Below the pieces are notes generated by a model. That model saw only the letters and a program-made list of their open reading frames with translations. It ran no database searches and was not told the DNA's origin. DNA of 64,000 nt from Gnetum montanum (taxonomy: Eukaryota > Streptophyta > Gnetopsida > Gnetales > Gnetaceae), in NCBI GenBank assembly GCA_015680685.1, contig MNCI01006861.1, positions 342,706-406,705 of the forward strand, read 5' to 3'. A program made the position numbers and the translations under genes. This document shows, in pieces, positions 10,247-22,045 of the stretch (position 1 is the stretch's first letter; every line of letters starts with the position of its first letter).

Positions 10247-10560
10247 TTAAAAAATCAACTTCTTAAAGGTTTGAAAGATATCGCATACCTCATGTGTTAA
10301 ATGAAGAATGTATATGCATGCATACCTTGAGAAGTCATTCACTATGAGAAGGAAATACTTACCATCTTCATGAGCAATGGTAGGCATTGGGTCAACAACA
10401 TCCATATGTAGAAGCCTCAAGAACTTACCCCTACTCTCCATTTGGTTAAAATGTGGTAGGGCCTTCTACTTGCTCTTTATGTAAACTTTACATACTTCTT
10501 GAGGGATGTCCAAGAATCTACATCTAATAACTACTTAAGTTTTCATCATTCTTTGGATAT
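10247..10560 (-). pseudogene. Ty1/copia integrase fragment
   Basis: On the minus strand, reading down from 10441, the frame encodes LLHMDVVDPMPT ... YFLLIVNDFSRY. This corresponds to the start of the copia integrase core (usual form: DVCGPM...KYFLTFIDDFSRY), and the first catalytic Asp is present. Upstream (10560-10442) the same frame, with stops, gives FLDIPQEVCK and IKSK, matching the pre-integrase zinc-binding region that ends in C..C..GK; the second Cys is now Tyr. The third catalytic residue region and the RT are missing. It abuts the 5' LTR of the Athila-type element at 10604. Confidence 0.75.
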
Positions 10561-10603
10561 TAAAGTAGGAGGCATGTTGATCAATTACATTCTTGGTCTG
10601 TGT

Positions 10604-11406
10604 TGATGTGATCCTGTTGATGTGGGATTTGCCACATTAACATGTATCCATTGATGTGGTCTCCTATTTTTTCCTATAAATGTGTGCCTACCCATTGCAT
10701 TTATGGCAATCTTTCCTTATTTGTAGCAAAGATCTTGTAGTTTTTCCTTCTAAAAGTTAGAATATTTTTTAAGTGTCCATAGTAGGAGTCAAAGAAGTGT
10801 ATGATCTTTATTTGAACACTGATGCACTTGAGCACCTTAATGTGAATGACAATAAAGACAAGCTTTTATGATGAAACCTTGCAACACTTGAAATAGATTA
10901 ATTGTTTTCTTTATGCATTTATTGTTTATGCACTTGCTTTAATGAATCGTAATTAATTAATTAATATAGATTAAATAGCAAACATAAGTACGATCACTTC
11001 ATGCATAAGTTTAACGCTTGGTAATGCCAGTAGCGCTTAATGCTGGGTAACCTAGTGGTGCTATAACATGTTCAAGATTTGTATGGAAAGTGGGAACAGA
11101 TGCTTATGTTAGGATTAGTTAAATATTAGCTAGTATTAGATTAATTAAGCATATAAATACTTTATTCTTATTCTTAGGTGACTTAAACCATAAAAGATAA
11201 AATGATAAAAATCATATGCCTCAGTTACACTTAACCATACACTTGCACTTCACAAGTGGAATTGGGAAGACAATGATTACAATGGCTAGATTCACTTCCT
11301 AGGAGTAGTGTACTTAGAAACCTAAAGTCTACAGAATTTGACCGGATCACCTAGTAGAAACTAGTGATTCTTATGGTTGGGCAATGGGTATACTTATTGT
11401 TCATAA
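10604..11406 (+). repeat. 5' LTR of element 1
   Basis: Starts TGATGTGATCC, now without the perfect TGATGAG, and ends CATAA in place of CATCA. It pairs with 21300-22040 by GGGATTTGCCAC / GGGGTTTGCCAC, TATA box CCTATAAATGTGTG (near 10674) and GGTGACTTAAACCAT. The start is set by alignment to the 3' LTR and may be off by some bases. Confidence 0.75.
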
Positions 11407-11407
11407 T

Positions 11408-11425
11408 TGGCATTGTTGTTGGGGA
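11408..11425 (+). promoter_or_regulatory. Primer-binding site, tRNA-Asp type, decayed
   Basis: TGGCATTGTTGTTGGGGA, two bases after the LTR. The complement of the plant tRNA-Asp 3' end is TGGCGCCGTTGCCGGGGA. The five differences are all transitions. Confidence 0.8.
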
Positions 11426-11560
11426 CTTTAGTTAGCTATGTGCACTATCTAGGACTTGGTGAAAATTATTCAAAATCTTTGTAATGAACTTTAAAGTCAC
11501 AATCATTCAATATAATAATAATAATTGTAAAAGCATGCTGGTATTTTCTTTCAATATAAA

Positions 11561-13960
11561 ATGTCTTCTTCTCATAAGGATAATTCTTCACTGAGGTTCA
11601 AGCATACATCCAATCAAAAAAGTAATGAATGATCAAATTTTCCAATGCCCTAAGAATGTCAAGTGGTATATGCTCATCTTGATGAGTATGTGCTAGAATT
11701 CACCTTCATCCTACATCAAGATGAACAGTTGTGGTGGAGGAACATGGAGGGCAACATTGTGTTGCCACTTGATTGATCAGTTCCTACGATGTTGCATCAA
11801 ACTCTTATGAGGTTGGGCATCCATGTGCTCAACATAGAATGCATTATGTAGGACCACAACTGCTGGGACTATTGTCCCACTAAAGCATAACACAAGAAAG
11901 ATTGGAAATAATAGATGTGCAATGAAGCATTGAAGGAAAAATAGTTTAATAATCCCTTGTTCGTTTTGGGCTAGAAAGATGGAGAGGATCCCTTTTCTAA
12001 GGATTCTCAATTCATTGACTTTCCTCTCCTTGGTTTCAATGAAGGGGGCTTGAACTAGAATTTATAGTCCACTATAAAAAATCCTTGTTCAAGTAAGAAT
12101 GGGTCCCATGATCATGGGGGATCCAAAGATGGGAGTCATGGCAAGAACAAAGACAAGCATCACGATGATGATCATGGCTATGACCACATAAGAGGGGGTG
12201 GTAAGCATTGGGGTGATGCTAGTCCTTCTTCCTCGTCATCTTTTTCATTATCTTCTTTCTCCTCTAGCTCCAATTGAAGTTGTAGAGGACATGACCATGA
12301 TGGAGGTGACTAGTGGGATAGAGATGATCATAGGGCCCATTAGACTAGTCGAGACCAAGGATGTGGACAATCAAGGGAGGCTTGCCACCACAAAAGAAGG
12401 TACAGGAAGGGGCATCATAGGCATCATGGCCATCACAAAGGCTATGACTATGATGAGCCTTTGCTTGTAACTCAAAACATTCTAAACATCTCAAAGGTCA
12501 TGAGGATTTTGACAAGGCATGTGAAAGATAGTAGAATCAAACGGTTGGATATGAAAAATCTACATAAGTTTCAAGGGGGATATAACTTAGATCCACAAAA
12601 CCATCTTCAAGCCTTTCAAGATGCCTATGCCTTACAAAATATCGAAAATGAATGGAAAAAGTTAAAGCTATTTCCAAGGATACTAATCAAAGAAGCTAAA
12701 AGTTGGTACCAATCTTTCAAGTAAGAATCAATCCATCAATGGAGTACAATGCTTGAGCTCTTCAATGAAAAGTATCAAACATACTCCCAAGTGTCCAATT
12801 TGAGAAAGCAAAACCAAGGTTGGAAATAAGAAATGCATGAACCCTTAGATGTAGCCATGGGTAGGTACTATTCTCTTTTGCACCAATTTCCTAGCCATGG
12901 TTATTCTTAGGGGGAGTAGCTCTACCATATCATAGATGGGATTTGCATAGAAACATGAAGAACTCTTGGAATCTGTTCCCAAGGGAGACTTTTAAAATTA
13001 AGAGCCCATCAGATTCAAAGGTTGATAGAATAGGTTACCAAAAAATAATGAGAGTTGAGAGAAAGAAAAAGTGCAGAGGAGTATAACTGGGATCCTTCCA
13101 TAAGAAAAAGGGAGGTATGATTTTGTGACAAAAAGGAGGAGGCACCACTTGATGAGGTGGTGCAATACAAGACCTTGTCAATTTAAAAGTCTATTTCTAA
13201 AATTTTGGCCAAGGTAGATAAAATGTGGGACTCTTTGGATAAGAAATTCCAAACTACTTTGAAAATAGTAGAGCAATCCAAAGAGAAAAGTAGTGATTGT
13301 GATCATAGGAGAAGGACAGAGGCTAAACGTGCCCACCGAAGGGGTAAGGGCAAGGCTACTGTAGTAGAGGAGGTTGTGGAGTTTGAAATAGATGATGATG
13401 GTGGATGTGACATCTACCACTACAAACATCCTAAGAGATGTTTCTCCATTATGTCACACTTGCAGGAATCTCTGGTATACTCTCTAAATCCTAAACTGAC
13501 AAGAAGGAAAGCACCCAAAAGGTTACCTTATCCTCAAGGTAACCCTAGGAAATTCCATCAACAACAAGCCTACTTTCCCAGTGGAACTCCACCACAACCT
13601 TATAAGCAGTACCATGAGTGGTAGCACCCACAATCATGGGGGATGCCACCACCAAGCCAACAGTACCCTTACTGGTAGCCAGATTCATATGGGTACTATG
13701 TTTAGCAACCCATTTCTCCATGTCACTTTTCTAGTCATGCTTCATTCCAGTATCACTACTACTCTCCTAAATACTATAAAGCCAAATCTTCAAGAGGGAA
13801 ATTTCCATTTCTTCATTACCCTTCTCATCCTTCTGCACATGTCCCTATGCCCTGAACCAAATTACCACTTACTCCATCAATGTAGAGCAAGATTCCAGCC
13901 TAGCCACAATAATGTAACACCACTAGGGCTATTAACTTATAGTTAGCTCCTTAGTTGAGT
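11561..13960 (+). pseudogene. gag of element 1
   Basis: Begins MSSSHKDNSSLRF (start shared with the copies at 27641 and 42217). A His/Asp/Ser-rich stretch (12110-12450; for example HHDDDHGYDH and HHRHHGHHKG, overlapping a run of Ser codons) precedes the gag core at about 12530-12950. The core has LDPQNHLQAFQDAYAL, KLKLFPRILIKEAKSWY and LLHQFPSHGYS, matching the Retrotrans_gag domain and the Athila 'CPHHG' region. After the core come a basic, charged segment (13205-13400) and a C-terminal region rich in P, Q, Y and H (13560-13900). No CCHC knuckle is recognised; YKHPKRCFS is the only Cys-containing remnant. Many TAG/TAA stops and at least two frameshifts. Confidence 0.75.
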
Positions 13961-14189
13961 GGTTTAGAAAAAAAATCTTGAAAAAGACCATTCTTTTGAA
14001 CCAACAGTCCTATAAAGCCCTTACAAACATACACACTTGATAACCTTACTTCTTCCTCATCCTCTACATCTACATCATTCAAGTCCCCTTCAAATCAAAC
14101 ACCTCCCAAAGTGCATACTGTCATGTTGACCTATGCCGTAACTGATTGGATGAATGTTGACCACCTGCCTAGGAAACGATTTGATCCTA

Positions 14190-14640
14190 GAAGTTAGCTC
14201 ATTTACCTACAAATTATTGGGAATGAGTCTTGCATGACTATTCTAGACTGAGGTTTTGGTATAAATTTGATTTCTTATGAGATGTACAAAGCTTGGAACT
14301 TGGCTCCACTCAAGAAGAGAAACATTCATCTTGAGTTGGCAAATTAATCCATCACTATTCCCTTGGGAATGGTGGAGGATAATGTGAACATCATTTGTGG
14401 GTGGTCCTATCATGCTAACTTCCTAGTGATTCGAGTTAATAACTATAAGGGGGACTTCCAAATCAGCATGCTAAGGGCTTGGTTAAGCATCATTGATGCA
14501 TGATTGGGAATTAAAGACATCTCCTTGGAGATTTTTAGGGAGAATGAATTTAAGAAGATAGAGAAGAAGCACATTCCATGCATTGCATATAGTGACACAA
14601 GGTGCAATTGTGTGCAAAAACTATGGTCCATAAAAAGTAC
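14190..14640 (+). pseudogene. Retropepsin-like protease of element 1
   Basis: The frame LIYLQIIGNES ... NLISYEMYKAWNL contains the active-site region, but here the residue after Asp is a stop (LD*G); the second tandem copy keeps LLDSGSS. Downstream NFLVIRV ... LRAWLSIID corresponds to the C-terminal 'IMGRAWLST' segment of the copy at 44860. It lies between gag and RT, as expected for a gypsy polyprotein. Confidence 0.65.
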
Positions 14641-15119
14641 ATCTGTCATAGCATGTAGATAGTGTGTAGATGTGTCTGAAATTCAGAGGTGCTTGTATGC
14701 AGTAGCCACAAAATAGGAGGGCATCTAGTGGCTAATAGTTGATCCTGATAGTAGCTCAAACAATTTACATGGAACCAATTGAGAGCTTGATGAGCACCTA
14801 TGTCAAAGGCATGGATGAGATGGAACAAATCCATTACTAATTCTTCAATGAACTTGATGATGCTTATTAAGGAGAGTTGGAAATCTTGAAAGTTTCAAAT
14901 AAGAGCCCCTAGAGTTGAAAAATCTACTTGCTAGCATGAAATATGCTTTTCTGAACAATGGGAAGCTAGTGATAATTAATGCTAATCTTGCTCCTAAACA
15001 AAGAGAGAAGATGTTGAAGGTGGTTAACAAATGGCCAATAGTCTTTGCCTTGTTATATCATGAACTGATTGTAATTAATCCATGAATATGGTAGCACCGC
15101 ATCTATACAGATCCTTCCA

Positions 15120-16370
15120 GGAAGCGAAAGAGGTAGTAATAGTGGCAGCTGAATCCCAAATTGAAGTAGATCATTAAAGAGGAGATTGAACAACTCCTCA
15201 AGGTTGAGTTAATCTATCCCATTGTGGATAATGAGTGGGTTAGCCCACTCATAATAGTATGAAAGAAAGATAGAAAATGGAGGGTTTGTATTGATTTTGG
15301 GCTATTAAACATGGCAACTTACAAAGATAATTTTTTGTTACCATTTGTGGACTAGGTATTGAAAACCATCTTTGGGCATTGCTATTACAGCTTTCTGGAT
15401 GGTTATAGTGGCTATAACAAAATTTAGATTACACCTAAGGAATAGGCCAAGACCACATTCACAAGTGCCTAGAGGGCTTTTTCATATAAAAAGATGTCAT
15501 TTGGTTTGTGCAATGCCCCTACAACCTTCCAATGCCTTGTCTTGAGAATCTTTTAATAGTAGATCGGTAGTGAGGTGGAAGTCTTCATGGATGACTTTTC
15601 TACCTATGGGGCTACATTTGAGCAAGCCCTGGACCACCTTGAGAAAGTATTGAAAAGGTATGTGGAGACCAACCTTCAACTTAATTGGCAAACGAGCCAT
15701 TTGATGATCCAGGAGGGCATTATCTTAGAACATAGAATATGACAAGCAGGGATTGAGGTGGACCTTGAGAAAATAAGGGTCATCCAAGGAATTACCCATA
15801 AACAAGAAACTATTAAACATGTTCTATCATTTCTTGGTCACATTGGCTACTACCAATTCTCCATAGAGAATTTCTCTAAGATCGCCAAACCATTAGTAGA
15901 GTTTACAAAATAGGATGTTCTATTCATCTAAACCAAGGAATGCAAGAATGCATTTCAGCAAGCAAAATTTTGTAGAAACTCCAATTCTACAAGAACCTGA
16001 CTGGTCTAGAGCATTTCATATCATGACAGATGCATCAAATTATGCTTTAGGAGCCATGCTCATGTAGTTGGATGATTAGAAATATCCTTACTACATCCAT
16101 TGCACTAGCCAAAGAATTGTGGGTGTACAACTAAACTACACCACAACAAAGAAAGAATTCATAGTGGTGGTGTATGCCTTGGGAGAAATTTGGGCACTAT
16201 GTGCTAGGGTACAAGGGTTTTATGCACACAAAACAAAATGCGATCTAGTTCTTGATGAACAAATTGATGATGAGCCTCTATGCCATACGGTGGCTTGTGA
16301 TCTCATGATGGTAGATTGAAAGGGAATCAAGAATGTGGTTGCTGACCACTTGTCTCAATTGTAATGGGAC
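15120..16370 (+). pseudogene. Reverse transcriptase and RNase H of element 1
   Basis: RT motifs in order: QLNPKLK (15147), WRVCIDFGLLN, YSFLDGYSGYN, MSFGLCNAPTTFQ (15495) and the catalytic VFMDDFS (15581-15601), then LQLNWQTSHLM and IEVDLEKIRVI. VFMDDFS followed by TYG, with LCNAPTTFQ, is characteristic of Athila RT. RNase H follows: IMTDASNYALGAML (16020), QLNYTTTKKEF (16127) and NVVADHLSQL (near 16335). Several Gln and Arg codons are now stops, and the middle of RNase H has a frameshift. Confidence 0.85.
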
Positions 16371-16549
16371 AAAAAAGATAAGAAGAGTATAGTTTTTAAT
16401 TAATTTCTAGATGAACTCCTCTTTTCCTAGGCTATAATTGAACAAATACCCAATGATCCTAACTGATACGATGACATTCTCACTTATATTTTCACTTAGG
16501 AAATGCCACAAGAGTTGGATAATAGGAGGAAAAATAGTTTCTTCACCAA

Positions 16550-17720
16550 GAAAAATGCTTCATGGAGATCAATAGACACCTTTACAAGGTGTGCACCTAT
16601 GGCATGGTCTGTTGGTGTATTCCTGATGTTGATTAACTATGCATTCTCCAAGATGCTCACGAGGATCCTTGTGGGGGCCAACATGCTAGGAGATGGATGA
16701 TTATTAAAATCTTGATGGTAGGGTATTATTAGCCAACACTTTTTAGGGATGCTTACCAATTCATTCCCTCTTGTGAACGCTACCAATGTGATGGTGGAAT
16801 GGTTGCTCATATGGAGGGCCTTAGCAATGGATCCAACCACTAGAACCCTTTCACATCTAGGGCATTGACTTCATGGGTTCCATCACACCCATGTTAAATG
16901 AAAAGGCATACATCATAGTTGCTATTGACTATTGTACAAAATGGGTAGAAGTAGCATCTATCATCGACTATACATCCTCTATAGCTACTCTATTTGCACA
17001 AAAAAATGTTGTAAATAGGTTAGGGATGCCATGTGTACTAATTTCTGACAATGGTACTCATTTTATAGGTACCAAATTTTGAAAACTCATGCAACGCTTG
17101 GGGGTAGAACATAAATTAACAACACCCTACCATCCCCAAGCCAATGGTCAAGTTAAGTTTACAAATAGGAAGATTACTAAGATCTTAACAAGAACAATTA
17201 GAGAATATAGGAGATACTGGAGAATTATATTTAATGATGCTATTTAGGCCTATTACTCAACCTAGACATTTTCTATAGGCTCTACTTCCTATGAGTTGGT
17301 GTATGGAAAATTACCAACTCTTCCTATTTAGTTCGAGCTTCATACACTTTCAATAGCCTACGATCTTGACCTTGACCTTAGCCTAGCACAAAAAAGGAGA
17401 TTGATCAACCTTAACATGCTAGATGAGAATCGATTGGTGGCCCTATCCTTGAATCAAGTGCACGAAGCATTTAACAAGCACTGCTGTGATCTTAAAATAA
17501 AGAAAGTAAAATTTCAATGAGGAGACAAAGTCCTTGACTAGAACCCCACACATGTGCCACAAAGAACTAAGTTTCAATGTTGTGGGAAGGGCCTTATATT
17601 ATCTATAAAACCTTTCCTTCTAGGACCATGTTGAGTTACAAACTTGAAAGCCCAAATAAGAAACTACTGGTCAACACACAATAAGTCAAATCTTTCCATG
17701 AGCCTAAGAGGGCCAATGAC
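16550..17720 (+). pseudogene. Integrase of element 1
   Basis: A decayed H/C zinc region (HLYKVC, CERYQCDG) is followed by the core. The first Asp is in GIDFMGSI (16861), the second in VLISDNGTHF (about 17037-17066). The segment PYHPQANGQVKFTN (about 17127-17165) should carry the catalytic Glu after GQV and has Lys. A long tail follows with RLINLNMLDENR, KVKF.GDKVL and a GPF-like segment near 17590, ending in a Ser/Pro-rich stretch before ATGGGGGAGATGG. Stops at former Gln, Arg and Trp codons. Confidence 0.8.
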
Positions 17721-19759
17721 TATAAATGGACAACCACACTCAATATTTCTGATCTCCTACTTCCAACTTAGTCATGGGGGAGATGGCCATCCATGCTAAA
17801 TCAATCAAAGTGCCTTCTCAGGCTTTTTTGATTTACACCTTTTTTGTTTTTCCACATTTTGTTTTACAACATCATTAGTACATTTTCTATTTCTTACATA
17901 TTGTACACTTTTTCCTATATTTTACTTTATTTGGTTTGAATTTTTCTAATGTTTTCTAATGTTTTGATTTCCTTTACTTTATTACGAATAGAACACGGGG
18001 ATGTTATAACTATTTGCTAATGGTGGTTTGTACTTAATGTTATTTGATTATTAATGTTTGGAATCTATCTTTAAATTTTGGTAGTGATAAGTAAGACATG
18101 GTTTTTTTTTTCATGGAACAAGTAGTGAGTCCACGTCATCCACCCATCCACAAAACTCTATGGTGTTGTTTTGGAAATATGAGGTCCCTTACTTAATAAG
18201 AACTTTTTAACAAACTTGTGACCTTGGTAGTTTTCAAACTTGGGAAAGATTAAATGGACTAATAAGGGTGTGACTTTAAGGTGATTTGATGCTCTTTGTA
18301 CTTTCCTATCCTATTAATTTCATGAGTGTTTCATGGATTTCTTATCATTCTATTGTTGACAAATAATAGGAAGTTAAAGTCTTTGCATGATGTCATTTCC
18401 ATTCAAAAACCCATAAAAATATAAAATCCAAAAAAAAAATGAACAATGGAAATTCAAAGCATACCCCTTAGACTCAATAATAGGCTATAAGCATTGGTTA
18501 TGCAACTAGAAAGACATGTTACTCATGCTTGAAGATCTCCTCTAACTAAGGTCCTTTCACATTTCTTACTTTTCTTTTCTTCTCTATTAGGAATGGTGAT
18601 TGATCTGTGGGAGCATTCTTGTGTCTTGAGGGGTGGATTTGTCTTAGAATGTCAATGCAAACTCATTGGAAGTGGTCAGTTTTGATTTGGCCTAAATATG
18701 GATTTTATCAAGTCATTTAATCACAAAATCCACAAGGGACTTCATGTGACCATGATTTGGGACTTTATTCCACCTTCTCTCTCATCCACCAATGCTTTCC
18801 ATTATTCACCTCACTATTGGTTCTCCATGTATTATTTATGTTTTAGTCTGATGTTAATTAACCATGGGGCCCATGGACTCCTTGGTTTGAGGATATGCAA
18901 ATGCAAAAAGGGCATGAGCCTGCTATGGGGAGGTCCCGCTTGCATTTCTCTTAGTTAGACTAGTTAATTTCCTTATCCTTAGACACTTTTCTCAATCAAA
19001 TCCTTCTACATTCCCCATCGGTTGCATCCAACTATGTGCTCCTTAATGGCACTTCTCCTTTGAATTTATTTTTCAACCTAAAACTCCAATTTTGTAAATA
19101 ATCAAGCCCTGTTCCACTATTTCATCATATTCATAGTTTTTTTGACTCTCTGTGGACCCTAATTTCATGCTTAAACTCTTCATTTTTCTTCATATTTTGA
19201 AAGTGAAAAATTCTCTCTATAGGCTCCATTGATGGGATCTTGTCTATGGAGTTGACCACATAGACGAGACCTTGTCAATGGGACCTTGTCAACGTAGCAC
19301 AAAAAATCCTATAAATACATAGCCACACAACATGCTTTTACATGTGAGCTCAAACAAGGGGAGAGTTTTTGAATTTTTGAGAGCCCAGAATCTTTGAAGA
19401 GCCATAACTTCCAAACTGTTTGTTTGATTAATCCTATTCTTCAGTCTTGTAGCTAGTAGAGGTAAGCTCTACATTTTGGGGGCCACAAACCTTAGGTTTG
19501 ATGAAATTTTTTTTGAAATTTTTCTAACTCCCATAAATGTCTAACTAATAAACTAACATTGAAAACATCGATTTATGAAGTTAAACCCTTCCAACAAACT
19601 TGAATGACCTTCTAAACTAAATAATATTGGAATAATATTAAAATAATTAATCTACCATGATCATAACTTAGCCAAAGTGTAACTGCCCAATGAGATAATG
19701 TACCTAAAGAATATAAGTTACACATCACATGCTAATCCTTGGTATTTTTGTGACCATCG
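17721..19759 (+). other. Conserved non-coding spacer between integrase and ORF-X, element 1
   Basis: No ORF. It begins ATGGGGGAGATGGCCATCCA, then a T-rich run (17815-17990), and has blocks conserved with 33780-35886 and 48460-50545: ATTGATCTGTGGGAGCATTC (18600), ACAAGGGACTTCATGTGACC (18733) and CTTGGTTTGAGGATATGC (18879). The conservation of untranslated blocks among copies that have lost their coding frames shows common descent and may mark cis-acting sequence. It includes the promoter-like block at 19222-19470. Confidence 0.7.
19222..19470 (+). promoter_or_regulatory. Putative internal promoter and splice donor upstream of ORF-X, element 1
   Basis: GGCTCCATTGATGGGATCTTGTC ... GAGACCTTGTCAATGGGACCTTGTC recalls the LTR U3 repeats (GTTGATGAGATCTTGTTGATG). 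It is followed by TATAAATA (19310-19317) and, about 150 bp later, AG|GTAAGCTCT (19460-19470). The same order and spacing occur at 35362-35606 and 50022-50262. Function is inferred. Confidence 0.45.
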
Positions 19760-20374
19760 ATGACACCAAAAGGAAAGCACTTGTAGGAGGGAGTATCATC
19801 CAAACTAAGGGACAAATGGCCAAGAAGTAGAAGGGGCCAAGAACAACCCCAAGAGTAAGTAGTCGAAACACACATAATAGGACCTCTTTGGGAGGAGCCC
19901 AAAGTGGAATTTGTCAGACAAATTTCTGAAGTAGTTGAGATAGAACAGTCACACTAAGATGAGGAACCAGGGCTAAGACTAAACCTTGAGATCACCCTAA
20001 TGGATGCCTACCTCAAATAAATTGCATCCAAGGAGGTTCAAAAACTTGTGCTTCAACAATTGAACTTTGGATCCTTCTTAGAGTTTACTTCTTTAGAAGT
20101 CAAGACTCAACTACAAAACTCTCCAATGTGGCCCATCATCACTTCCAGTGGGGAGTGGTATATGGAAGAGACATACCTTTTCTAGAATAATAGGCAGGTC
20201 AATTCCATGGTTGAAATTAGGGATATATTTGTGTCCTACTCAATGAAAGAAATTTATGAGGCCCTTAGGTTGCCTAAAACTAGGACCACTTTTGCATAAA
20301 TTCTAATGCAGGAAAATCTAGGTGTCAAGGAAATATGGACATAGTGGTGTTATGGAGTGGATTGCAACGAGTTT

Positions 20375-20935
20375 GGTAAGCAGCCGATTCCTTGGCTAGC
20401 CGTACACACCCGTGGATGCTTGTAGCCAAGTCGTACTTATCACACGTTCTAGCCTAGCGATGAGTAGCCGATTCCTTGACTAGCCGTACACATTGGACTA
20501 CTACTGGGATTACCAAGTGCAGATCCTGGAATACGCTATTGGGTTACCAAGCAGTCATAATGCTAGTAATCAAGTCGTACTCACGCATTGCGACGAGCAA
20601 TCGATTCCTTGATTAGCCGTACACATCCGTAGATGCTCGTAATCAAGTCATACTCGTGCGCACTAGGAAAGCAATAAATAACAATAAAATNNNNNNNNNN
20701 NNNNNNNNNNNNNNNNNNNNNNNNNNNNNNNNNNNNNNNNNNNNNNNNNNNNNNNNNNNNNNNNNNNNNNNNNNNNNNNNNNNNNNNNNNNNNNNNNNNN
20801 NNNNNNNNNNNNNNNNNNNNNGGAAATGAAGGGAGTGCCACCTCTTATTTATAGATATGGAGGCGGACTGCGATATCGCGTACGCGATATCGCAGGGGGT
20901 GCGATATCGCAGCTTGTGCATATCGCGTCTCATCA
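20375..20935 (-). repeat. Inverted LTR fragment of subfamily A with assembly gap
   Basis: On the minus strand it starts TGATGAGACGCG at 20935, as LTR A does, then has three GATATCGC-type units, TATA box TCTATAAATAAGAG and TTCATTTCC up to the gap (131 N, 20691-20821). Beyond the gap come R/U5-like sequences with GGTAACCCAATAGCG and GGTAATCCCAGTAGTAGTC. A ~30 bp unit (AGCCGATTCCTTGACTAGCC) occurs three times, at 20382, 20466 and 20596. No CTCATCA end is found, so it is truncated. Confidence 0.7.
20691..20821. other. Assembly gap (131 N)
   Basis: A run of N inside the inverted LTR. The repeated words around it probably hindered assembly. Confidence 0.99.
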
Positions 20936-21069
20936 ACACCTTTCGTCTTCCATTGGTAGTTGTAGCTGTAGCAAGACAACCACAATAACTATCTCAACAA
21001 CCATGTGTGCCTAAAGCAGGAGAAGGTCCTTTGGAACCTCAAAAGGCTACATATCTTGGGACCATCTAA

Positions 21070-21299
21070 TTTTCTTCATTGTCTTCTAGTCATCTAAGGA
21101 GTTGTGTTTGTCATTTTTATTGTGGTGTTTAATTTTGTTGTCAAGAACACCAATTTTTGTAATAATTGTAAATCTGTACACTTGGGCACTTAGTTTTTAT
21201 TGTGTTTGTTTTGTGTGTCTATAGTTAGTAAATAATTCTACACCTTCCTAAAATTTTGTAAAGAACTCAATGACGAGTTTTTATTCAGTCATGGGGGTA
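21070..21299 (+). other. 3' untranslated end and polypurine tract of element 1
   Basis: Matches 38673-38903 and 53373-53599 (GTTGTCAAGAACACCAATTTTTGTAATAAT, CTTCCTAAAATTTTGTAAAG, TTTTTATTCAGTC) and ends in ATGGGGGTA directly before the LTR. Confidence 0.75.
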
Positions 21300-22040
21300 T
21301 GATGAGTCCCATCAATGTGGGGTTTGCCACGTTGGCGTGTACCCATCAACATGGCCCCATATTTTTGCCTATAAATGTGTGTCTACTCATTGTATTTATG
21401 ACAATCTTTCCTTAGTTGTAGCAAAGCTCTTGCATTTTTTCCTTCTGAAAGTTAGAATATTTTGTGAGTGCTTGTAGAAGGAGTTAAAGAAGTGTACGAA
21501 TCCTTATTTGAGCATTGATGTACCTAAGCACCTTAGTGTGAATGAAAATAAACACAAGCTTTTATGATCAAACCTTGTAGCATTTGGAATAGATTAATTG
21601 TTTTCTTTATGCATTTATTATTTATGCACTTTGCTTTAATGAATTCTAATTAACTAATTAATATAGATTAAATAGAAAACATAAGTATGACCACTTCAAG
21701 CATACATTTAATGCTTGCTAACTTAGTGATGCTATAGCGTGTTCAGGATGTGTATGAAAAGTGGGAACAGATTTTTATGTTAGGATTAGTTAAATATTCA
21801 CTAGTTTTAGATTAATTGAGTATTTAAATATTTTATTTTTGTTCTTAGGTGACTTAAACCATGAAAGATAAAATGATAAAATTCATATGCCTTAGTTACA
21901 CTTAACCATATACTTGCACTTCACAAGTGGAATTGGGAAGACAATGATTGCAACAGTTAGATTCACTTCCTAGAACCAGTGTACTTAGAAACCTAAAGTT
22001 TGTAGAATTTGATCTAATCACAAGCATGCACTAGTGATCT
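21300..22040 (+). repeat. 3' LTR of element 1, truncated at its end
   Basis: TGATGAGTCCCATCAATG ... TATA box CCTATAAATGTGTG (21369), AATAAA near 21548, GGTGACTTAAACC, to GAATTTGATCTAATCAC. The last ~50 bp of U5 with CTCATCA are missing; an inverted LTR fragment follows immediately. Confidence 0.8.
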
Positions 22041-22045
22041 AATCA

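Larger units (their letters stand above)
19760..21069 (+). pseudogene. ORF-X of element 1, middle replaced by an inverted LTR
   Basis: Starts ATGACACCAAAAGGAAAGCAC (MTPKGKH), the same start as in the two tandem copies. The N-terminal region continues with MWPIITSSGEWYMEET (about 20129-20180) and WCYGVDCNEFG (20345-20374). At about 20375 it runs into an inverted LTR fragment of subfamily A. The last ~30 codons resume after 20936 (VPKAGEGPLEP) and end at TAA 21067-21069, matching the stop position at 38670. The whole coiled-coil part is missing. Confidence 0.65.
10604..22040 (+). mobile_element. Athila-type Ty3/gypsy element 1, full length but rearranged
   Basis: Order: 5' LTR 10604-11406, tRNA-Asp-type primer site, gag, protease, RT-RNase H, integrase, about 2 kb spacer, ORF-X, polypurine tract, 3' LTR 21300-22040. 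All coding parts carry stops and frameshifts. Two rearrangements are visible. Most of ORF-X is replaced by an inverted LTR fragment of another subfamily (20375-20935, containing the N gap), and the 3' LTR is cut short and abuts an inverted LTR fragment. Its LTRs lack the first ~45 bp found in the copies at 26620 and 41215. The RT motif VFMDDFS and the primer site point to the Athila lineage. Confidence 0.85.

Noticed and set aside
20581-21014. Open frames spanning or flanking the N gap
   Set aside because: They consist of unknown residues and LTR sequence and have no domain.
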